64,000 nt of DNA from Corythucha ciliata (lineage: Eukaryota > Arthropoda > Insecta > Hemiptera > Tingidae). Under the pieces are notes generated by a model. The model worked only from the letters and a program-made list of their open reading frames with translations, made no database searches and was not told the DNA's origin. The stretch's first letter is position 1, and every line of letters starts with the position of its first letter. Shown in pieces: positions 31,910-44,741 of the stretch. The translations under genes were made by a program, and so were the position numbers. The stretch covers positions 27,156,001 to 27,220,000 of the forward strand of contig CM075943.1 of the NCBI GenBank assembly GCA_038030265.1, given 5' to 3'.

Positions 31910-34430
31910 AATTATTGCCGTGTTTCTTGGTAAATGTTGTGCATTTACTCTGAAAAATGTCTAATTTTTCGTAATTTCAAGTCGCATACCCCTCACCAGT
32001 ATGGTAGAAATGCCCGTGTGCGGGATGAGTCATGATAAGGTCAAGGGGTGGATCGTAACTCGGGTTTTTATTCACTTTAATTAGGAAAAATGAGAGTTTT
32101 CACTTGAAAAAAAAAATGTATAATCCCTTCCCTTTTATAAAAACCCCCTTTGACGAGCTGTCTTTCCTTTTTCTACTTGTTTAAATGTGAGTCCATCGAG
32201 ACTGACAGAAGGGGATTGGCTTCATCAATCTTAACAGCGTGGAGAAGCTATCCCTTTATTTTAGTTTTTTTTTTTACTCGTAAAAAAAACGTGATTATGG
32301 ATTCTCGCCGACTCAATTTGATGAAAGCGTCTTCTCTCCTCCACTTAGCGAGAGTTCCATTTGGTTATTTCGCGAAAGGATTTCCACTCTAATGACGCGT
32401 TAATTATATTCGGGGAAATTGTCGGTCTCTTCAAGTGACAATCAAGAGGGAGAGAAACATTTGTTTTTAATGAACAGGCGGACTTGAAGAAGTTTTTTCT
32501 TTAGCCGAGCCGCTAAAAAAAATTGAAAATAACGTTTAACAAGGTTGTTGTGTCCTGGTAGGTGTGGGGGGGGGGGAGGACTCATTGGATTGAAGTTACC
32601 TTAACCCCCTCCCTCTAATTCCCTGATTAACGGGCAAAATCGATGGTGTACAACGCAAAACAACTGTTTTCAACTTCGCAGAGCTGGAAAGCGCACCATA
32701 ATAATTGTCAAGTTTCGATAAGGCACGATCTTGAAGAAGAAGAAGAAGTGACTCAATAAACGGCCATAATTAGTTCTAAAAGTTTTCGACAGCTAGGGAT
32801 CATTTCCGTCATCCATCCCCCCCCCCCACAATTGTTCAAATCCTCGAGAAGAAAAAAAAAACAAAAACTTTTCTTCGTGAACAAATGAAAAGCGTCTAAA
32901 AGTTTTTATCAGAAGTCTCTTGTTCCTTCATTTCGTTTTTCGACTACCTCTTTTTCTTTCTTTAATCTGTCAATTTCTCACAGTTGCCACACTGCGACTT
33001 CACCCCTTTGTGTTCTCGCTTCAATCTCCTCTCCCTTTCGCCCTTCTGTTCAAAGCCATTTTATACATTGTTCTCACTTGTACGGTTCAAATGTTTAGAA
33101 ATCACAGGTTTCCGTTATTTAATTGCGGTGGAAGGGGGAGGGGGTGTTGAAGAAATTTCTTAAATTTGAAAGGTTGAATGTGAATGAAAGTTTCATTTAT
33201 AACGATGACTAAAGCCGACTGAAAAAAAAGTTTTTTTGACGTGAATTCACAAAGAGATGCAGTGGTTGGGGAGGGGGAATCTTAACTAAGAGAATCTTTC
33301 TCGTAAATCTCAATTCCATTTAGTCAACTTTTATCTGATATTTACGTCGAATTCATTAATTTTAAAGCGCGAGAAACTAACTCTTGACGCGGAACAACTC
33401 GAGTTTATGCATATCTCTCTGTCTAGTTTAATCGCGGGAAAGGCATCTATTCGTGTGTAGACATGTAAAAGGTGTCAACTCTTGGATAGGCCAGGGACCG
33501 TGTAACATTTCAAAAGACCGGTTGGATAGCATCACGATGGGGGTTGAGGGGATTCGAGGGAACGGGACAGCCAAATTCGAAAGTTAAAAAATAAAAAAAG
33601 GTTGATTTTTTGAAAAAAAAAAACCTTTGCTTACTGCGTGAGGATCAATTTCATTCATAAACTGACGAGCATAAGCTCAAAAAATTGAAGTACAAGGTCA
33701 TGCTAATTTTTATTCATATGGCTCAATGATGGCATCGATGGATCCATCGATGAATATAGGAATACGCCTTTACTACATTTATTTTCCTTGTAATTAAGTC
33801 AGCCTCTGAAAGCGAGAGTCCATTACGCCAAAACCTCCTAATATACTTCCTCTCATTCTCGCCCATGAATTTCCATTTGACTTGGTTCCACACACACTAA
33901 TACTTGTACAATTTTCTTCACTTCCAACTTCAAACAACTAAAGTCCCGACTTTAGCACTAATTTCTAGTTCGCGACATAGCCAGCCAAGAAGTACTACTC
34001 TTGGGGGAAGCTTTTAAAAGATGACAGTGGGCGGTGGAGGGAGATCCTGTGCGCCTCTCGCTGGAAAGTCTAAAAACTTTTTAGTGCCCGAGTGCTCACA
34101 ACTCACTCACCCTTTGAAATAAAAATAAAGGCCACAGGAAAAGTCGTTATTTCTATAGCATGCAAAAACCGGTGAAATACAAGTTAAGGAGTCGGTGGAG
34201 GGGTGAGGAGTTTATCTCCCGCCTTTCCCCCCTGAAGCGTGATCGTAAAAATGAAATAAATAATAACAAAACACGTTGAAATAGAAAAAAAAGAAGACAA
34301 AAAAAGCTACATAGAGAGCCACCAAAATAAGAGGGCGAGGCGAGGGGAGTGAGTAAGGGACAGTGACGCGGGTCGTTGCATAAATTATGCACAATTTCTT
34401 GTTCGTTTGAGTAAAAAAAAAAAAAAAACA
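31910..34430. other. non-coding stretch
   Basis: Simple runs (G10 near 32569, C10 near 32819) and T-rich tracts. A hydrophobic 76-codon plus frame at 32920-33150 sits in pyrimidine-rich DNA and is most likely chance. No gene is supported. Confidence 0.35.
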
Positions 34431-34703
34431 ACAAAAAAATGATCGGATAAACCCATAACTTTTTGCTTCCAGTTATACATGGTTTGAAATAGCAATATGG
34501 CGTATCTTGAGGGTTTTCGACCAGAAACGCTCGATTTTTTCATTTTCAAGAACACTGAACCGGTTCGAACCGGTTGAGTTGGACTCAGGTTGGAGTTGTC
34601 GGTTGAGCGTTGACCTAGGAACTCGTAAACCGCGTCCGGCTCAAATTGGTGCGGAGAAAATAGCCGTAAAGATCGCCCCTTCAGGGTACGATTCTCTGGA
34701 AAA

Positions 34704-34958
34704 TCATAGAAATTTAGTATTTGACGAAACCACGTACATCCTGAGGCTTCTCGCAACAGGAAGTCCTAAAACCGAAACCGCGTGGGAGTCGTCCAAGGGC
34801 TCTCCCCTTGATTCCGGCGTTTTTGCCGCTTTTGCCCGTTTTTCAGAGCTTTTAAGAATTCCCACGCAAGCCTCGACCGTGCGGCCGATTGACTTGGGGT
34901 CCAAAAGAAGCCTATCATAGGCCGGCATAGGAGCCGACGAAATGAATGTAATATTCAA
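34704..34958 (-). CDS. short ORF downstream of the hammerhead-like motif, possible Penelope-like element 5' ORF
   Basis: The 84-codon frame starts at an ATG about 58 nt downstream, on the same strand, of the hammerhead-like core at 35016-35039. The sequence begins MNITFISSAPMPAYDRLLLD and contains a basic stretch (KSSEKRAKAAK). I cannot match it to a known protein, and no reverse transcriptase or GIY-YIG motif is present in the window. The position just after a hammerhead motif is what one would expect of the 5' region of a Penelope-like element. Base composition here is clearly higher in G+C than the flanks. The opposite strand is also open for 137 codons (34507-34920), so the coding strand is uncertain. 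Confidence 0.25.
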   Translation of the reverse strand: MNITFISSAPMPAYDRLLLDPKSIGRTVEACVGILKSSEKRAKAAKTPESRGEPLDDSHAVSVLGLPVARSLRMYVVSSNTKFL

Positions 34959-35015
34959 AACAAACTAAGAAAGCCGTCATCCGTCAAGATTCTTTTAATA
35001 ATTCTCCTTCCCAAC

Positions 35016-35039
35016 GTTTCGCCCACCGGGCATCATCAG
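35016..35039 (-). ncRNA. hammerhead-ribozyme-like core
   Basis: On the minus strand the sequence CTGATGA is followed by T, a GCCC/GGGC stem with a GGT loop, and then GAAAC. CUGAUGA, stem II, GAAA is the conserved catalytic core of hammerhead ribozymes. Hammerheads of this type, with ...GAAACGTTGGG context, occur in the terminal repeats of Penelope-like retroelements of arthropods. Stem I on its 5' side is cut by the element starting at about 35039, and I could not fold a convincing stem III, so activity is doubtful. Confidence 0.5.
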
Positions 35040-36110
35040 GGGCCTTATTCTCTAACACGATAGCAATCCAATTTCGATTGCAATGTTGCAATCCATCAAA
35101 GAAACGTTGCTATTCGGCACTCTGCAATTTTAGAAACAATGAATTTGAAGCAACGTTGCTTAGGAGTATTTCTTTAGTAGGTTATTATAGAAGCACCACC
35201 AGACTCTGTTGCTATATCGACAAATTCGATTGCAGTGTTGCTTTCACCATTATCAAACCCCGTTATCATTGTGAATTTTTACTTTCCTCGGGCTAGCTTT
35301 TTTATTCATGTCTGTCATGGTATAAGAACGTCGAAAGTTTATTTTCTCAGCTCGCGTTGCTGATCTTCGCCATTCTGACTTCCGGCGCAGCAGCTTGTGG
35401 AGGATCAGCCCACAGCGAGAAGTATTCTAGCTCAAAGCCTCAGATGAGAGTGTTGTGTGGTCGAGAAAGCCGCTAGTCCTGTCGTGAATGGTTTAGACGT
35501 CAGCATGTCCGCATGTCGGCATTTTCATCCATGGCATTCTCATCAATTGTTCGCACTCATCTTCGGGAATTTTCCTCGATCCTCGCCTCTCAATCGTCGT
35601 GAAGAGCCACGCTGCTGATTTCCCACATTACTCGGGTAGATTCTAGCTACTAGTGCTTGATTCTTCGTGGCTACTTGGGCGTGAGGATTCATAGTACGCC
35701 CCGCTATAGACGAAAGAAACCGCACGTTTAGACGTGATCCTAACTGATCCTCATGATCCTCACTGCTGCCTTATTTACATATGTGAACTCTCCCTTAACG
35801 ATATGAATAACAAGCTGTTGGCAATTCCATATAATTTATTATTTGATAGCAATAAAGGCAATTTTCATTTGAATTTACAGACGTTCAAATGCGTAGTTTA
35901 TTTTCTTTCAGTGCATATTTAATGGCTTGGTCTCCTCTAGTATAGTTCTATGGTTATTATTCCGAAGTCGATTTCCAATGTTGCTAAATCGGTAATCTCT
36001 AAAATTGCAATGCGGAAAGGCAACAAATAGATTTCAACAGTTCTACCATAGAAACATTGCTTTCTAGGCAACGTGTAAAAGCTTCGATGTTTTACAGAAT
36101 AAGCCCCCTG
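35039..36110. mobile_element. 1.07 kb foldback element with GGGCCTTATTCT ends
   Basis: The left end GGGCCTTATTCTCTAACACG pairs with the right end GTTTTACAGAATAAGCCC. Subterminal blocks containing AGCAATCC, GCAATGTTGC and TTGCTTTC are also shared with the smaller MITE at 5158-5279. No transposase is recognisable. The 72-codon frame at 35078-35296 and the 60-codon minus frame at 35543-35725 are unassigned. It sits exactly against the hammerhead-like core. Confidence 0.6.
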
Positions 36111-36235
36111 GGGTCATAAACTCATGAGATAAAAACAGGAATTATGCCAAAATCATTCCAGGTACATCTTATATACTTACTATCTTTAAATTAAAATTAA
36201 AATATGTAATGCCTTAGACTAACCCTCGTAGTTTA

Positions 36236-36420
36236 AGCGATTTTAGGGCCTCTGCACACGGGACCACTTTGATGTGCTACTGACTGTGGGTGGAATATTA
36301 AATTTAATGTTGATACGCACATGGAGCCACTTTAAAATGGTCGCCGAGTGGCGCTTCTTTAATTTCAATTCAACCTCCGCACATGAGGCCATTTATGGTG
36401 GATTTCACCACCTCAGCTTA
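36236..36420. repeat. MITE-end-like segment (TAGGGCCTCTGCACACGGG)
   Basis: TAGGGCCTCTGCACACGGGA and, about 130 bp on, CCGCACATGAGGCCATTTAT resemble the subterminal words of hAT-type MITEs (compare CCCGTGTGTGGAGGGCCTAA at about 10085-10107). The opposite end was not found. Confidence 0.35.
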
Positions 36421-39400
36421 AGGTTAAGCAGTGCCCTCTCCTTGTAAGACACTCCATAGGGTCTGAATAAGGTTCTTAGCCAAAAAAAAGTGATTGTAAT
36501 CTTGTAGATAAACTGGCAATATTCACCTCGGCTCCCCGGCCCCCTGAAAATGCATGGCCAGGCACCTTGAAATGTTGGACCTGGAGCTGATATCGCTACC
36601 AAATTACCAACTTTTCTTCTGAAAATTGGCGATCTACGGAACTACTGGTGGGCCAGTACCTCTTTCATTTAGAACTAATTAACTACTGGGGGGGGGGGCA
36701 CGATGACTCCCAGGGCACAATTAAGCAAGGGGCGAAAGACACACTCGAGCCCGTGGCTGGCGATCGACCCCTTTTCGGCACTTCGTCCGCCTGGAAAACT
36801 CGGGATTGGGTAAGTGGGGAATTTAACTGGGTCGCTTACTCGACACTTGCCGTGCCGTTCAGGTGAGCTTTGGACTCTTCGCTCAGCCCCCTGTCCCACA
36901 CCGCATTGTTTCGCAAATCGGGGCCGGCAACCTTTATTCCCTTGCGTAGCGCACGTTACAGGGGGACAACTGAATGTTTTCACACTGAAGTCTATACATA
37001 TGTATATATTCACGGCCATCCCTTCCTGTAAAACCACCACCCACCCCTCCCCTCCTAAAGCACACCAATGCTGTTTGTACAGGGTGAATTAACTTTTTGC
37101 TCTGATGGCCGCCATTTCAGAGCCCTCGCTTGATTATAATTAGTTTTCTGGACCAAATAAGGAGGAAGATCGTTTAATGTTTTTTCCTAGGATTAACGGA
37201 TTTTCCTGCATAAGTAGGCTCATTGCCTCGTGGGGATTACTTCCTCTGATTAGTATTATTCACCTTTCGGTTTGACCTTCCCCTGGAGTAATTAAAAGGA
37301 TAGTGCATCCCACCCCCCAATCCCAAGTTTGAATCAACCGGGGCAAATCTGTAATTTCGGTTTATCCCTATCGGAGATTAATAAGGTGCACGTATTGAAC
37401 AGGCTTAATTGAATTTGAGCAATAAGTTGACGTCTGCAGCTTTCTCAAGCACTTAGCGCAATTCATATTCATTGAAGCGACGAAAACAATTGAAAAAAGT
37501 GAACTAAGACGACCTCAAACTGGTCTTATTCACTCACACCAGCGCGCGTGTGTGATGATTTCAAGAGCTCTCAAGAAGGTTTCATCACTATTCAGCAACC
37601 GAAAATACTCATTTGCCTTTAAAACGTGAGAACGTTTTCAGCTCTTCTATGCAAAAGCAAGCTCACGACTTTCTTCGCTGCCACTTTCTTCGCGAGATCT
37701 GAAAGGTGACGTTAACGTTCATTCAAAGGAACTTTCATACTGTGGATGGTAGGAGGGGGGAATTCCCTAAGCCAACGTTCTTCAGCAGTTCGCGGCTTGT
37801 AAATTAGTCCAGTTATAGCTTTCACGGTTATTGTTTGGATGATTGATGAAGCGCGCAGTCTATTAGAGGAAAGCTTACGCGTTAGATTAAATACGTTCCC
37901 CCTTCCTAGCTATAAGTCCTAGATATAAGTTCAGAGCTATAATTCTGAAGAGGGTCATGTAAACCAATTTGGCCACACCTCTCTTACGCTGTACAATGTT
38001 TTGTAGGGAAGAGGAGGAAAAACTGTTTGATGACCCGTGGTGAATTCGGGAACAGGGGGTGGGAGGGCATCGAATCACAAAAAACCTTCTGGTGTACAAG
38101 GTTTTTTGAAGTATACGAAACTTTGAAACGCCTTGCCGTCGAATTTGGTGGTGAACCAAAAAACTGGGCGTATTGGGCTTATTATGCATTGACGCTAACG
38201 TACTCAAGGGAGAAATTAGTGATAACCGTACGTTGTTCTGTTATCGTTGGGTTTAAGCCTATTAAGCTTAAGAGAATCGAATCAAAAGGGGAGGCACACG
38301 AGAAAACAGCTGGGAGAAAAAGTCTAACACCCGATAAAACCGATACGGACGAGAGGCCGATTTTTCTCGCCGGGGAAGCGAAATCTCCCTCAAATCATGC
38401 CGTATAAAGCTCACCCAAGCCACAAATCGAGATCATCTCCTCGGGATCAGGAGAAAAACGACGAAGTCGTTGAGAAAACAAAGCGACTGATATATGGGAT
38501 AAAGGGGGAAGAAAAACAAGAGACCGGAGAGGAAAAAAACGTCCGACAAATAAATTATATTTCCCCCGCCAAAGTTCAACCATCAACACACCCAATGGAA
38601 GAAGGAACATAGACGGGAGGCCGTCTTTGGCCTTTTACTTTCAGACCCTCTTTAATTCTTGTCCAACTTGGTGTATAGACGTACATTTTATTGTAGAATT
38701 TTTATCAACGCACTGCTTGGTGGTGCCGGTGATTTGTTCCGCTGCGCGGAGGGGCATGTTCAACCAGACAAGGCTCCGTGACCTGTCGAGGGATGAACCA
38801 ACATTTTTAGGGTGCAGTGCTCACCTATGCTATACTATACTATACTATCTATACTATACGGGCCATCCGGAACAAACACTGCCGTTACAGGCTAAAAAGG
38901 CAATTTCGACCGAACATTTCCTTGAATTTGGATCTCTTTCTCCAGCCCCTCCACTCTTATTCCCAAACTGGCTATTTAAATTTTGCGGGGTGACTAAGGG
39001 ACGAAGCTTAGTGCGTAAGGGGTAGTTAGTGGAATGAAGAATATCCTTGAAAATTCGTTGCAATTTCATTATAAAGAACTATCTTAAACACATTCAAGTA
39101 TACATTCGTGGATATACATTTTTTGAAGATGAGCTCAGCGAATAGCGCGTGAGTCAAATTTATAAAAGTCATTTCCTCGTATAAGTATGCTAACACCTCA
39201 CTTCAGCCTTTTGCACGTTCATAACCAAGGGGGGGGGGGAGTAACTTCACTCAGCAATCTACCCAGGCCACTTTTTTATTTATTTATACGCCTGCCGCCT
39301 ACTTTATACCAGGCACGGAGAAGTCTCTCCTTAATACGTTTCTCTACCTCTTTGGACTTTATTTCTATCCCTTTCTCCTTTTTTTGGAAAGATTTCTTTA

Positions 39401-41480
39401 ATGCGATTTCAACCCCACAATATGTTGGAGACGGGTTCACCAGAGAATGTGAAGACTTTTCTTCGAACCTCACCCCAACCATCAAACGTCGTTTCTTCCA
39501 GGCTAGAATGAATTCAAGTAGTCAAAAAAAGAAGAATTTAGGTCTCGTGAAGTAAATGAAGAATAGTATTCACAATCGCGTTCCGAAGAGTTTATTTTTG
39601 GAGCGAAACAACACGTTTTAAACTCAATTTACTGTGAAAACGACCAAACTCTCTTGGTTTTGACCAAGCAATCACACTTATTTGTGTGTCGTGTTTTGTA
39701 AACGAATCACCGATCGCGCTGATTTTCACGAATTACATTGCGGATCAAAATTTCCAATTTATTAGTCCAATAACTTGGATTTTGGAGTCGAATTTACAGT
39801 TTTAAGAAATGACGGGCGGGGGGGGGGGTCGTGTCACCTGGATTCGTGCCTCATAATTTCTCAATCACCTTCCCTTCACCACCGAAACTTGTTTTTTGGT
39901 TCGAACAATGCCCTCTCTGCGTTTACACGTATTGTTAGCCTTGAAAGCTGGCAACGAGCCGCAATTCAACCATTGTCGTCAAAGACTGTCTTTTAATTCA
40001 GCCCGAAACTCATAGGGAGGAAAAAACTGGGATACTGTATCTTTGGCACTGGTGTTGGTAGGGGGACGCTATACCCGGCTCTATTACTACCCGTGGAGAT
40101 GATTTTCAAGAGACCGAGGTAAGCTTTTTGAACTCAACGACTCGGGGTCTGAAAAATGTAAACAAAAATTCAATGAACCCCCCCCCCCTTCATTAAGCTT
40201 GTCCGGTGAACTGTGAAAGTCACTGTCAATTTTAGTTCATAAACGGTTCCAGCGGTTCATCCTTCGTAATTAATAAGACAACGGATGTATATCTCTGTCT
40301 TACAGATTGAATTGTTTTTTTTCATCGCCATTCTCGGCTACTCGCTGTTGATACAAGAAAGAAATAAAAGGAAAGAAAAGAACTACAGGAGCGTAGAAAC
40401 GTATTGTTAAGATCAAATACCAGATGCATTCGTTTTTTTTTTTCTTTTTTTTCTTTCTTTTTTGTTAGACCGAAGTTCAAAACTCACTGATTGATGTTAT
40501 AGAGAACTTCAGTAGCCTGTAGAGAAAGAGAAAAACTTTTCTCTCGTAACTGCGAGTTCCGGGCAATTTATAAATAAAGTCAGCGGTTTTCATCGGTTAA
40601 TTTGTAATCCGATTCCCCTGTGTTTTACGAGTCTTTCACGGTGGCCAGAAGATTTTGCCCGCATCCACCTAAATAACCCTCTAAGAACTTTGTCTTTAAT
40701 TCTAAAGTTGGACAATAATTACAGCGTTCCAGAAAAAGAGTTTATCATCGAGTTAGTCGTGCACGCCACTCAAGTTGCTTAAATGTCGTCTTCCCCCCTC
40801 TCCAAACACAACCCACCCACACACCCCTGCAGTAGTCATCAACAAAAAGATTTATGAGTCTTGCGAGAAAATTGCGAAAATTGCGGCAGCATCTGGAGTG
40901 ACAAAACCATGAACGTTTCACAGTTAACAGTTTTTGGGTGAGAGCCTGGAAGATTAATGTCCTCCTTTTCTCAGTTTAACTAAACTCAATTCATTCCTAC
41001 CTTTCTCATGCTTCCCTCTCCCCACCATTTTGTTTAGAAATAGTCTATGATGGAAGGGGGTGCTGTCATGCGATTAGATGGAAAGCGTTGCGACACGAAC
41101 TTCGAATATTAGGCTCATGAAGAATCTAATGCAATTATTCCAACTATAACTGAAGGTGGCTGGAGTGTCGCATGAAATATTAATGAAATCTGGCGGTAGA
41201 GACCCTCAACCCCACCCCCTCTTGAATTGAGATAATGCGAGTGAAATAATGACCCATCGAGTTAATTACGATTGACAAAATTAATAGCAAATTAATACAA
41301 AAAAGAGGTGGGACATATTAAGCGCCGCGTCTATCGTGCTGGGTATTGTGGTGGAAGGGGGCTACTCCAGGGGGCCAGTTCTGTAACAAAAAAAAAAGTG
41401 AGATGTGGATTTAGGTGTCCTGATGCCTCATGCAGCAGGCAGGCAGGGTGAAAAAAATACTTCCCCTACATCAAACAACC
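36420..41480. other. non-coding stretch
   Basis: Frames of 120-132 codons at 36675-37040 (minus), 38027-38407 (plus), 38627-39025 (plus) and 39187-39555 (plus) resemble nothing I know, and several have open counterparts on the other strand. A (TATAC)n tract lies at 38831-38859. A GGGCCGGCAACCTTT at about 36919 looks like a lone hAT-type end. G/C runs lie near 36690, 39230, 39821 and 40180. Confidence 0.35.
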
Positions 41481-41488
41481 CCTGAAAT

Positions 41489-41713
41489 AGTGAGTGTCAC
41501 TTACACCTTTGACTGTTTCCCTGACGTCATAGTGTGCTTTGTAACTGTCATTTCGAGTGATTCTTATCAAAATGGCTGCCCATACAATGCGACATCCACT
41601 GTTCCTCGTGACGCATCTCTTGGGTGCCCCAAGGATCAGTCACAAGGAACAGTGAAACTGTGTTTCTTAGTTATGACGTCACAGGAACAGTCATGGTCAT
41701 AGTGGCACTCACT
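41489..41713. mobile_element. 225-bp MITE with AGTGAGTGTCACT ends
   Basis: AGTGAGTGTCACTTACACC at the left pairs with GGTCATAGTGGCACTCACT at the right. The GACTGTTTCCCTGACGTCAT and ATGACGTCACAGGAACAGTC blocks pair next. The inner 112 bp (41553-41664) recur without the terminal repeats at 45658-45769. Confidence 0.7.
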
Positions 41714-41820
41714 TTCCTATACACAGCATGCGTAGAACAAGCTCCCGCAGGGCTCTGTGTAGGCTCGGGCTTTCGCAGTAAAGAGTACGACAGCCAAAAG
41801 TTGGAATTTGAATGACCGCC

Positions 41821-41957
41821 TAAAGCCGAATACACACATGCGGTACTTGCAAAATATTCAATCAATTTCTAGCAATTGCCTAGAAAACAACCAGCTGAGA
41901 ATTTCAAAAATGTGTTGCTCGTTATACTTGGCAAGTACCGCATGTGTGTATCCGCTT
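41821..41957. mobile_element. 137-bp MITE with ACACACATGCGGTACTTGC ends
   Basis: TAAAGCCGAATACACACATG and CGGTACTTGC at the left pair with GCAAGTACCGCATGTGTGTA at the right. It directly abuts the large foldback element that starts at 41960 and shares its terminal wording (ACACACATGCG, ACTTG), so it is a short relative. Confidence 0.75.
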
Positions 41958-42077
41958 AAAGCTGGGCACACACATGCGCTACTTGACAAGTATCGAATGT
42001 TCGGCAAGTAGCAAGCTTACTTTGTTTGCTACTTGTCTATACACAAGTACTTTGACACTCACATGCGTGACTTGCCA

Positions 42078-43406
42078 AGTACGATAGTCTCCTAGGAAAC
42101 GATGAAAATTCGTGCAAGCCGCTCGTTGAAATGAATGACAAAAGACTGTTGTCACTGCAGCAGCTGAGGCTCACTGCCGGGAGTTGGAGGTCGAGTTCAG
42201 TTTAGGACCAACTATCCAAGCACGGAATTATTTATTCAAATTTCAGATTCAGTTCCAATATAAATATGTATTTCGAATTGATGATGCTGTTATTTGTTAT
42301 ATAAAAAAATGGAATTAAAAAAAATGGAATTTTTGAAATCAGAGACCAAAAATTGTTTCACCTCGAGAACCTCGAATTCGAGGAAGCAGCAGTAGTGAAA
42401 CTGCCTCCACGAAATGGGCAAAAAGTTGATTGTTTTGTGAATCAAACAATTTCACTAACAATAAAATGTAAAATATTCCACGCCAATGGGTGTTTACTTT
42501 TTCTATTTCTGAGCCCACATTAAAGTAATTTAATTCGGCTTTGATTATCGAGTTTGAAATTCGCTTTAATTTCGAATCGAGTTATAGTGCCGGAAGCGGG
42601 TAGTTTTGGGAGGAAAAAAATCCGGGACTAAGTTTGATGACTGATTCTGTTTTCAGGTGTGCTGAATCTGAATTTCAACCCCCCGACCCCTTAAAAGAGA
42701 CGCTACAGTCTAAAAATAGGAAAATCTACAAAACCCTCCGATTTCTGTTATTTTTTCTATGTGACGTGCGATCAAAGCCGAGATTGAAATAGTTCACATT
42801 AGTTTCCCACGTTTTCAGTTAATCTGAATCCGAAAATTCAAATTTCCGGCCCCCTACGCTAAACGTCGTATCAAAAAATATTCTACGATACACAAATAAC
42901 CTCACATTTCAGCACTTTTTAACGTGCTTTTCACTTGTTTGCTATTTTTGTCAAGTTTCCGTTTTGTAAGGTGTGCTGAATTCGAATATCGTTTTCAAGA
43001 CCGCATCACAATGACGTAATTACGTCAATGAATATCAAAAACCTCCTCGAAAAATTCAAACTTTTTCATTATACGTCGTGATTTCATCTGTTTTCTGGCT
43101 GTTTCTTCCCGTGTTTCCGGCGTGCTGAATCCAAATTCGTTATCAAAACTCTTAGCAACTCCTGTCTGACCGGAATTTGTGTTACTTCTCCCCACAAGTG
43201 CATCTTTGATGCCGTCCAAATGGAGGTAGGCAATTTTCCCCACTATTAAGAAATTATTCTTGCTTTTTGCGTTTGGTAAGAAAAGTATGCAAATGGTTGC
43301 ACTTTTTGTTTACGTCGCCGGCTCTTGGATTAGTTGTCTGTAACGCCCTAAAACATAGCCCGGAACACCGAAAATCGTTATTTTTTAAAGGCAAATGTTC
43401 CTCGGA
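42078..43406. repeat. tandem duplication, copy 1 (1,329 bp)
   Basis: Starts AGTACGATAGTCTCCTAGGA and ends GCAAATGTTCCTCGGA. Every segment compared by eye is identical to copy 2 at an offset of 1,335 bp. It includes a 72-codon minus-strand frame (43025-43243) beginning MGKIAYLHLDGIKDALVGRS that I cannot assign. A diverged, opposite-strand relative of it is read at about 47320-47420. Confidence 0.95.
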
Positions 43407-43412
43407 TATTGC

Positions 43413-44741
43413 AGTACGATAGTCTCCTAGGAAACGATGAAAATTCGTGCAAGCCGCTCGTTGAAATGAATGACAAAAGACTGTTGTCACTGCAGCAGCT
43501 GAGGCTCACTGCCGGGAGTTGGAGGTCGAGTTCAGTTTAGGACCAACTATCCAAGCACGGAATTATTTATTCAAATTTCAGATTCAGTTCCAATATAAAT
43601 ATGTATTTCGAATTGATGATGCTGTTATTTGTTATATAAAAAAATGGAATTAAAAAAAATGGAATTTTTGAAATCAGAGACCAAAAATTGTTTCACCTCG
43701 AGAACCTCGAATTCGAGGAAGCAGCAGTAGTGAAACTGCCTCCACGAAATGGGCAAAAAGTTGATTGTTTTGTGAATCAAACAATTTCACTAACAATAAA
43801 ATGTAAAATATTCCACGCCAATGGGTGTTTACTTTTTCTATTTCTGAGCCCACATTAAAGTAATTTAATTCGGCTTTGATTATCGAGTTTGAAATTCGCT
43901 TTAATTTCGAATCGAGTTATAGTGCCGGAAGCGGGTAGTTTTGGGAGGAAAAAAATCCGGGACTAAGTTTGATGACTGATTCTGTTTTCAGGTGTGCTGA
44001 ATCTGAATTTCAACCCCCCGACCCCTTAAAAGAGACGCTACAGTCTAAAAATAGGAAAATCTACAAAACCCTCCGATTTCTGTTATTTTTTCTATGTGAC
44101 GTGCGATCAAAGCCGAGATTGAAATAGTTCACATTAGTTTCCCACGTTTTCAGTTAATCTGAATCCGAAAATTCAAATTTCCGGCCCCCTACGCTAAACG
44201 TCGTATCAAAAAATATTCTACGATACACAAATAACCTCACATTTCAGCACTTTTTAACGTGCTTTTCACTTGTTTGCTATTTTTGTCAAGTTTCCGTTTT
44301 GTAAGGTGTGCTGAATTCGAATATCGTTTTCAAGACCGCATCACAATGACGTAATTACGTCAATGAATATCAAAAACCTCCTCGAAAAATTCAAACTTTT
44401 TCATTATACGTCGTGATTTCATCTGTTTTCTGGCTGTTTCTTCCCGTGTTTCCGGCGTGCTGAATCCAAATTCGTTATCAAAACTCTTAGCAACTCCTGT
44501 CTGACCGGAATTTGTGTTACTTCTCCCCACAAGTGCATCTTTGATGCCGTCCAAATGGAGGTAGGCAATTTTCCCCACTATTAAGAAATTATTCTTGCTT
44601 TTTGCGTTTGGTAAGAAAAGTATGCAAATGGTTGCACTTTTTGTTTACGTCGCCGGCTCTTGGATTAGTTGTCTGTAACGCCCTAAAACATAGCCCGGAA
44701 CACCGAAAATCGTTATTTTTTAAAGGCAAATGTTCCTCGGA
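43413..44741. repeat. tandem duplication, copy 2 (1,329 bp)
   Basis: Separated from copy 1 by the six bases TATTGC. I saw no difference from copy 1, including inside the minus-strand frame at 44360-44578. Perfect identity inside a diverged foldback element means a very recent duplication or an assembly artefact. Confidence 0.95.

Noticed and set aside
34507..34920. A 137-codon plus-strand frame with good-looking composition
   Set aside because: It is antisense to the hammerhead-associated ORF, has no recognisable motif, and both strands are open here, probably because of the high G+C. The minus strand was preferred only because of the ribozyme-like motif.
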